Part shown: piece by piece, positions 6,347-11,247 of the stretch | How the letters are laid out: the number at the start of each line of letters is the position of its first letter | Numbering within the stretch: position 1 is the first letter of the stretch | Assembly: GCA_015259045.1 (NCBI GenBank) | Contig: JABZHD010000023.1 | Coordinates: 1-11,247, forward strand | DNA from: Atopobium sp. | GTDB taxonomy: Bacteria; Actinomycetota; Coriobacteriia; Coriobacteriales; Atopobiaceae | Reading direction: 5' to 3' | DNA: 11,247 nucleotides | Made by a program: the position numbers and the translations under genes | Notes under the pieces: generated by a model | Database searches by the model: none | Seen by the model: only the letters and a program-made list of their open reading frames with translations | What the model was told of the DNA's origin: nothing

Positions 6347-6769
6347 TTAGTCTCCCTTATTCATCTGTGCATCAAGCCATGATTGCAAAAAGAGCGAAGC
6401 TGCAACCATGTCAACTTTTCCACGCATGGCTTTTTCAGATAAACCTTGCGCTCGAAGAATCTTCTTTGCTTCCGCAGAAGAAAGTCTTTCGTCAGTAAAT
6501 TCTAATGGAAGTTGGCAGTTCTTCGCAATTTGCTCAGCTTGAGCGGTAATTTTTTGGGCCTGTGGTCCATCTTCGCCGGCGAGCGTTTTAGGACGACCAC
6601 ATAAAAGCAGTTCTGGCTCCCAATCCTCAAGCACAGCTTTAAACGTGCGTGCATGTGAGAGCACCTCTTGTGCAGGAAGCACACAAACAGGTGACGCAAT
6701 AGCACCATCGGGGTCACTTACAGCAACCCCGATGCGAACTTCACCAATATCTAAGGCTAAAACGCGCAA
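6347..6769 (-). CDS. ruvX: RuvX/YqgF family RNase-H-fold protein
   Basis: This 140-residue RNase-H-fold protein belongs to the YqgF/RuvX family. It is annotated as a putative Holliday junction resolvase and linked in E. coli to 16S rRNA 5' maturation. The sequence shows LALDIGEVRIGVAVSD with Asp7, CGRPKTLAGEDGPQ (57-70), DERLSS with Glu94, and KVDMVAASLFLQSWLD with Asp120, so the acidic active-site residues are all present. The only reasonable start is a TTG at 6769, three bases after the alaS stop; the upstream GGTG is a poor SD, pointing to reinitiation after alaS. The next gene, mltG, follows with no gap. The alaS-ruvX-mltG order is common in Gram-positive genomes. Confidence 0.93.
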   Translation of the reverse strand: MRVLALDIGEVRIGVAVSDPDGAIASPVCVLPAQEVLSHARTFKAVLEDWEPELLLCGRPKTLAGEDGPQAQKITAQAEQIAKNCQLPLEFTDERLSSAEAKKILRAQGLSEKAMRGKVDMVAASLFLQSWLDAQMNKGD

Positions 6770-6772
6770 ACG

Positions 6773-9418
6773 TTACGCACCAAGCTTTGTTTTTGCAGCC
6801 TCAAGCGCAGCGTCAATTCCTGCAGCATTTGAGCCACCTGCCTGCGCCATTGCTGGCTTTCCGCCACCACGGCCACCAACAAGCTCTGCAATCTCTTTGA
6901 CAATGTCTCCTGCCGAGAAGCCCGCTGCAACTGCAGAATCAGTTGCACCTGCAAGCAGGGAAACCTTACCGTCAGAGGTTGCGGATGCGATGACGCAAGC
7001 AACAGGCTGGCCATCAGATGCATCGCGGATACCATCCCATGCGGAGCGGAGCTCTTTGCCAGAAAGGCCCTCAAGCTTAGCAATTACGCAGCTATAGCCG
7101 TTAAGCTGAACAGCAGACTTAAGTGCTTCTGCTACCTGGTTGCTACCTGCTCCAGTAAGAGCAGCCTCATGCGTGTGGTTTGCAGCGCGAAGATCCTGCT
7201 GCAGCTGCTCAACACGGTCTGCAACAGCGGAAGGACGAACCTTCAGAGCTGCGGCAACCTCATCAAGTTGAGCCAGGCGCTCATCAACGTACTCGATAGC
7301 GCCCATAGAAGTTACCGCCTCAATACGCCTTGAGTTAGAACCAACGGAGCTCTCAGAAATAATCTTAAAGAGGCCAAGGTCTGCTGTGTTACGTGCATGA
7401 GTACCGCCACAGAGCTCGCGAGAGAATGGAGTGTCTTCTGCGCCAGCAGAAACAACACGTACGACATCACCGTACTTCTCGCCAAAGAGTGCAACAGCAC
7501 CAGCGGCCTTTGCGTCCTCAATGCTCATAATCTGAGTAACAACAGTCTTAGCGGCAAAAATCTCTGCGTTGACCATACCCTCAATGCGATCAAGCTCATC
7601 TTTGGTAAGAGCCTCAAAGTGCGTGAAGTCGAAGCGCATACGATCTGGAGCAACAAGAGAACCAGCCTGGTTCACGTGGTCACCCAAAACCTTCTTAAGT
7701 GCAGCGTCAAGCAGGTGAGTTGCGGTGTGGTTGCGACGGATAAGCTCACGACGGCCAGCGTCAATGGTTGCGGAGACAGAGTCACCAACAGAGATGGTGC
7801 CCTCCTCTACCACGCCAACGTGGGACTCAAGGCCGCCGTCACGGTGCTTGGTGTCAGTGACGTGAACGTAAAGGCCAGGAGCTGTTAGCTTGCCGGTATC
7901 TCCAACCTGGCCACCCATCTCTGCATAGAAAGGCGTGCGGTCGAGTACAACCTCAACCTCAGAGCCAGCAGAAGCGGACTCAACCTCCTGTCCATCCTGA
8001 ACAAGAGCAACAACACGAACGCCGGAGAGCTCGTTGTTGTCGTAGCCGTCAAAGACGGTCTCATCAAGGCGGTCAGAGAGTGCGACCCAAATGCTCTGAG
8101 CATTACCCCAGGCATCACGGTTAGCAGACTTACGAGCACGCTCACGCTGCTCAGTCATTGCAGCATCAAAGGCGTCCATGTCAACAACGTGACCTGCATT
8201 TGCAGCAATCTCACGAGTAAGATCAATAGGGAATCCGTAGGTATCGTGCAGAAGGAAGGCAACCTCACCGGAAAGCTGTGCGCCATCCTCTAGCTGCTCA
8301 AGCTCTGCAGTGAGCTTGGACTCGCCTGCGTCGAGTGTAGCGCCAAAGCGCTCCTCTTCTGCAGTCAGAATGCCGTCGATAAGAGCGCTCTTCTCGACAA
8401 GCTCTGGATATTCTGCGCCAAGCAGAACAGCAACCTCATGTGCATACTCTGCCATGAAGGTGCCCTGAATGCCCAGTAAGCGGCCGTGGTAGACAGCGCG
8501 ACGGAGCAGGCGGCGAAGAATGTAGCTTCTACCCTCGTTACCAGGGAGAATGCCGTCACCAATCATAAAGGTAACTGCACGAGAGTGGTCTGCAAGGATA
8601 CGCAGGCTGCGGTCAATCTCATCAGTTGAGTGATACTTCTTACCAGAGAGTTTCTCGCCCAAAGAGATGAGGGTACGCATGATGTCACCCTCGTAGTTGG
8701 TGCCCTCATGCTGCATGATAGCTGCGATACGCTCAAGGCCCATGCCGGTATCGATGTTGCGGTGAGGAAGCTCAGGCAGAGAACCATCTTCCTGGCGATC
8801 AAACTGAGTAAAGACGAGGTTCCAGAACTCAAGGTAACGGTCACCATCGTCTCCAGGAGCTTCTCCCTCAAACTCAGGACCCTGGTCAAAGTAAATCTCA
8901 GAGCAAGGACCACAAGGACCAGTTGGACCAGCTGCCCAGAAGTTGTCCTCCTCGCCCAGACGGGTGATGTGATCTTCTGCTACGCCAAGAGACTTCCAAA
9001 TCTCAATTGCCTCATCGTCGTCAGTAAAGACGGTAAAGTACAGACGATCAAGAGGCAGGCCAAGGTGCTCCGGAGAAGAAATAAACTCCATTGCCCAGGT
9101 GCATGCATCGCGCTTGGTGTAACCACCAAAGGAGAAGTTACCCAGCATCTCGAAGAATGAGAGATGGCGAGAGTCGCCAATGTTGTCAATATCGTTAGTA
9201 CGAAGGCACTTCTGGCAGGAAGTTGCGCCAATCTCCTTCATAGTCTTGATGCCCTGGTAATACTCCTTGAACTGGTTCATGCCAGCATTAGCAAGAAGCA
9301 GCGAAGGATCAGAAGGTACCAGAGATGAAGAAGGATAGCGCTTGCAACCCTTGCTCTCAAAGAAACTTAGGAAGTCCTCGCGAATCTCTGCTGTTGTCAT
9401 TGTTTTATAGTCAGCCAT
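6773..9418 (-). CDS. alaS: Alanyl-tRNA synthetase
   Basis: This essential class II synthetase charges tRNA-Ala and hydrolyses misacylated Ser/Gly-tRNA. The 881-residue protein has the usual full domain set. The catalytic core starts TTAEIREDFLSFFESKG, with FFEMLGNFSFGGY (88-100) and GMGLERI motif 3 (225-231), then the tRNA-recognition region with RRLLRRAVYHGR. The editing domain carries HTATH (His564 and His568) and CGGTH (Cys670 and His674), all four zinc-site residues present. The C-Ala/DHHA1 domain has VGGRGGGKPAMAQAGG near the end. The ATG at 9418 follows CGGAG by nine to ten bases; an in-frame TTG at 9439 adds seven unconvincing residues. It lies 25 bases after the AI-2E family gene with no visible terminator between, so co-transcription is likely. 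Confidence 0.98.
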   Translation of the reverse strand: MADYKTMTTAEIREDFLSFFESKGCKRYPSSSLVPSDPSLLLANAGMNQFKEYYQGIKTMKEIGATSCQKCLRTNDIDNIGDSRHLSFFEMLGNFSFGGYTKRDACTWAMEFISSPEHLGLPLDRLYFTVFTDDDEAIEIWKSLGVAEDHITRLGEEDNFWAAGPTGPCGPCSEIYFDQGPEFEGEAPGDDGDRYLEFWNLVFTQFDRQEDGSLPELPHRNIDTGMGLERIAAIMQHEGTNYEGDIMRTLISLGEKLSGKKYHSTDEIDRSLRILADHSRAVTFMIGDGILPGNEGRSYILRRLLRRAVYHGRLLGIQGTFMAEYAHEVAVLLGAEYPELVEKSALIDGILTAEEERFGATLDAGESKLTAELEQLEDGAQLSGEVAFLLHDTYGFPIDLTREIAANAGHVVDMDAFDAAMTEQRERARKSANRDAWGNAQSIWVALSDRLDETVFDGYDNNELSGVRVVALVQDGQEVESASAGSEVEVVLDRTPFYAEMGGQVGDTGKLTAPGLYVHVTDTKHRDGGLESHVGVVEEGTISVGDSVSATIDAGRRELIRRNHTATHLLDAALKKVLGDHVNQAGSLVAPDRMRFDFTHFEALTKDELDRIEGMVNAEIFAAKTVVTQIMSIEDAKAAGAVALFGEKYGDVVRVVSAGAEDTPFSRELCGGTHARNTADLGLFKIISESSVGSNSRRIEAVTSMGAIEYVDERLAQLDEVAAALKVRPSAVADRVEQLQQDLRAANHTHEAALTGAGSNQVAEALKSAVQLNGYSCVIAKLEGLSGKELRSAWDGIRDASDGQPVACVIASATSDGKVSLLAGATDSAVAAGFSAGDIVKEIAELVGGRGGGKPAMAQAGGSNAAGIDAALEAAKTKLGA

Positions 9419-9443
9419 AAAGTACTTCTCCGTATTCAAATAA

Positions 9444-10826
9444 CTACTCTTTTGTACTGTCTGAGTCTACCGCATCTGACGATGGTTTATCTGGTTCCTT
9501 AGTAACTTCTTGAGTATTCCTAAAAAGTAACTGAGAAAAATCATGTCCAAGAATCTTGGGAGCGGGAGCTGGAGACTTGCTGCGCACATGAGCCGTAGTG
9601 TCTTGATCAACAAGACGCGACTCCTCAAAGAACTTTGGGTCATCGAGGGCATCATACTCTGGCAGAATAGCGCCAGACTCATCTACATACTGCGTCGAGT
9701 TAAAAAGCGCGCCATTTGGCGAGACGATCTGTCTGCCTGAATACTTCTCAAAGAAGTACACAAAGATGCCCCTCAGTGCTGCTGTCAAAGGTATAGCAAG
9801 AATAGTTCCAACTACTCCGCCAAGAGCGCTGCCAATGACAATACCAACGAGCGAAAGACCCGGGTGAACTTTAACGCTCGTTGCCATAACCAAAGGTGAA
9901 AGCACGTTATCAACAACGTTTTGTGCAACCATCAAGATAACAATGGTCCATACGGTCATGACAGGGTCTACCAAGATGCTCAAAATAAGAGCAATACCTG
10001 CCGAGAAAACCGGTCCAACTACAGGAATAATATGGAAGATTCCTGTAACCATGCCAATAAGAGCGGCATAAGGGTTGCCTAAAATCAGACACCCAAAGTA
10101 CACAAGAATGCCATTAATCGCAGAGGTAATGATAGTGCCTCGCATATATCCACTGGTAGATCTACTTAAGATTGCAAGAATAAGTCTGAACTCATTCTCT
10201 TTTTGAGGACCAGCAATAATAGCCATCTCACGGACAATAACTGGATAATCTTTAGCCAACCAATAGGCAAGCACTAGGCCTAAGAAGAAGACCATGAGTT
10301 GGTTTGCCATAGAAGAGATGTTGCCTAAAGCAGATGTGGAAAGCCAACTCAAAATACCAGAAGCAACTGATATTCCAATACTTGATGCCTGTTCAATTGC
10401 AAGTTCTACTGTCTGTCTAACAGCAGGGTTACTTTGAGTGTCAAAGTTCTGCCAAAATTCCCTTGCCATTGCTCCTATCTGACTTGCATACGAAGGAGCG
10501 TTTCTGAGTAGCGTAGTAAGCTCAAATACCAATGGCTGCGCAATCAAAATCAAAAATCCTACCAACACAATGAGCGTAAGAACAAGCGCGATAAGAGCGG
10601 AAATGCCACGAGGCACTCCCCTGTCTTCAAGCCAATTGGTAACAGGGCTACAGACAAACGCAACAATTGCGCCAATGGCGAGCAGCTCAACAGCCTGTCC
10701 CAGGATGCCAAGAACATACAGTGCAAGTGCAAACAATGCAGTCAGACCAATGACTGTCCACACCATTAAGCCACGTTGTTTCCATTTTTGAGCTGAATCG
10801 GAGAAGTTTTGATGCTTTTGATCCAT
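9444..10826 (-). CDS. AI-2E family (PerM/TqsA-like) membrane protein
   Basis: This is a polytopic protein of the AI-2E transporter family (formerly UPF0118), which includes E. coli TqsA (autoinducer-2 export) and Na+/H+ antiporter-type members; the substrate cannot be read from sequence. It has 460 residues with hydrophobic segments near 21-42, 44-62, 75-100, 150-190, 232-285 and 290-358. Family hallmarks are the amphipathic loop between the third and fourth segments, GIFHIIPVVGPVFSAG (262-277) and HPGLSLVGIVIGSALGG...AIPLTA (321-349). A hydrophilic, acidic tail of about 95 residues (365-460) is longer than in many relatives. The ATG at 10826 shares one base with the sigma factor stop (TAATG) and lacks a good SD, so translation is coupled. 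Its place between a sigma factor and alaS is unusual. Confidence 0.92.
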   Translation of the reverse strand: MDQKHQNFSDSAQKWKQRGLMVWTVIGLTALFALALYVLGILGQAVELLAIGAIVAFVCSPVTNWLEDRGVPRGISALIALVLTLIVLVGFLILIAQPLVFELTTLLRNAPSYASQIGAMAREFWQNFDTQSNPAVRQTVELAIEQASSIGISVASGILSWLSTSALGNISSMANQLMVFFLGLVLAYWLAKDYPVIVREMAIIAGPQKENEFRLILAILSRSTSGYMRGTIITSAINGILVYFGCLILGNPYAALIGMVTGIFHIIPVVGPVFSAGIALILSILVDPVMTVWTIVILMVAQNVVDNVLSPLVMATSVKVHPGLSLVGIVIGSALGGVVGTILAIPLTAALRGIFVYFFEKYSGRQIVSPNGALFNSTQYVDESGAILPEYDALDDPKFFEESRLVDQDTTAHVRSKSPAPAPKILGHDFSQLLFRNTQEVTKEPDKPSSDAVDSDSTKE

Positions 10827-11247
10827 TAACGGTTCACGCTTTCTGGGTCAATCTTTTCTTGGATACGCTTTAAGGTGCGACGAAGCAGCCTTGAAACCTG
10901 TACCTGAGAGATATTAAGTTTCTCCGCAATCTCTACCTGGGTAAGACCTTCAACAAAACGCATACGAATAATCTCTTGCTCTCGTGGCGAGAAGTCTCTA
11001 ATGGCCTCTTCAAGCACAATGCGGTCATCAGAACCAGCAAGATCCTCATCTTCGGTCACATATTGATCAATGATTGAAGGAGTCTCGTCGCCATCAGCAC
11101 CAGAGCCGCCTCCCTCAAGAGGAACAGAGCTATAAGCACTAGAAGACTCCATAGCCTCAAGAACTTCTTCAACGTTAGTATCAAGGCGCTGGGCGATCTC
11201 TTCAATTGAAGGGCTTCTTTGCAGCTCTTTAGTCAAATCATCAGTGA
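10826..11247 (-). CDS. SigB/SigF/SigG-family RNA polymerase sigma factor (C-terminal part, cut by window edge)
   Basis: This is the C-terminal 139 residues of a group 3 sigma factor of the stress/sporulation type (SigB, SigF or SigG-like). It directs RNA polymerase to a special promoter set. Visible are the region 3 end, LTKELQRSPSIEEIAQRLD and VEEVLEAMESSSAYSSVPLEG, a short acidic linker (GADGDETPSIIDQY), and region 4: IRDFSPREQEIIRMRF followed by the helix-turn-helix LTQVEIAEKLNISQVQVSRLL. The frame stays open to the right edge, so regions 1.2-2 lie beyond. No anti-sigma (RsbW-type) or anti-anti-sigma gene is in the window; in this family they usually sit upstream. Its stop overlaps the next start by one base. 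It is not the housekeeping sigma, whose region 4 ends differently. Confidence 0.93.
   Translation of the reverse strand, partial: TDDLTKELQRSPSIEEIAQRLDTNVEEVLEAMESSSAYSSVPLEGGGSGADGDETPSIIDQYVTEDEDLAGSDDRIVLEEAIRDFSPREQEIIRMRFVEGLTQVEIAEKLNISQVQVSRLLRRTLKRIQEKIDPESVNR

Noticed and set aside
8630..9160. Plus-strand open frame of 176 codons
   Set aside because: It is antisense to the alaS catalytic core, which is fully conserved; best explained as a shadow frame.

Overview
The window is a tightly packed stretch of a bacterial chromosome in which every supported gene lies on the minus strand, so it reads from the right edge to the left. The gene order sigma factor > AI-2E family membrane protein > alaS > ruvX > mltG > HAD phosphatase (yqeG-like) > aroK > aroB-like > Xaa-Pro peptidase resembles the conserved actinobacterial block alaS-ruvX-mltG-aroE-aroC-aroK-aroB-(aroD)-pepQ-efp-nusB known from mycobacteria. 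The moderate G+C by eye, the SigB/SigF-type sigma factor and the mannose-class PTS suggest a host-associated actinomycete, probably of the Coriobacteriia (Atopobium/Olsenella group). That placement is an inference from gene order and protein character, not from a search.

Right to middle (11247 to 2782): a SigB/SigF/SigG-family sigma factor, cut off at the window edge, overlaps by one base a 460-residue AI-2E family membrane protein. Alanyl-tRNA synthetase, the RuvX/YqgF RNase-H-fold protein and the MltG endolytic transglycosylase follow with gaps of 25, 3 and 0 bases. A small YqeG-like HAD phosphatase comes next, then shikimate kinase, whose TGA overlaps the ATG of an AroB-like protein in an ATGA junction. 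The spacing suggests one long transcript joining translation, cell-wall and aromatic-pathway genes to a stress-type sigma factor gene.

Middle (2781 to 1469): after a 91-base gap holding an imperfect hairpin lies an intact M24 Xaa-Pro peptidase. It ends in a textbook rho-independent terminator, followed directly by a second, perfect 14-bp-arm inverted repeat without a U-tract.

Left (1468 to 1): an A+T-rich leader with a weak promoter candidate precedes a separate operon for a mannose-family PTS permease. It starts with a fused EIIAB protein, followed 16 bases on by EIIC, which is cut off at the left edge. Both genes have the same 14-base ribosome-binding segment immediately before the start codon.

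The most notable observation is the aroK/aroB-like pair. The AroB-like protein keeps the full length and fold outline of 3-dehydroquinate synthase but by eye has lost the NAD-binding glycine motif, the SSVGGK motif and all three zinc ligands. The partner shikimate kinase keeps its ATP site but has Leu where an arginine that contacts shikimate is normally found. Together with the absence of aroE and aroC from their usual places, this suggests a decayed or repurposed shikimate module kept as intact reading frames. No insertion sequences, CRISPR arrays, tRNA or rRNA genes were seen, and no gene-free stretch exceeds 300 bases.
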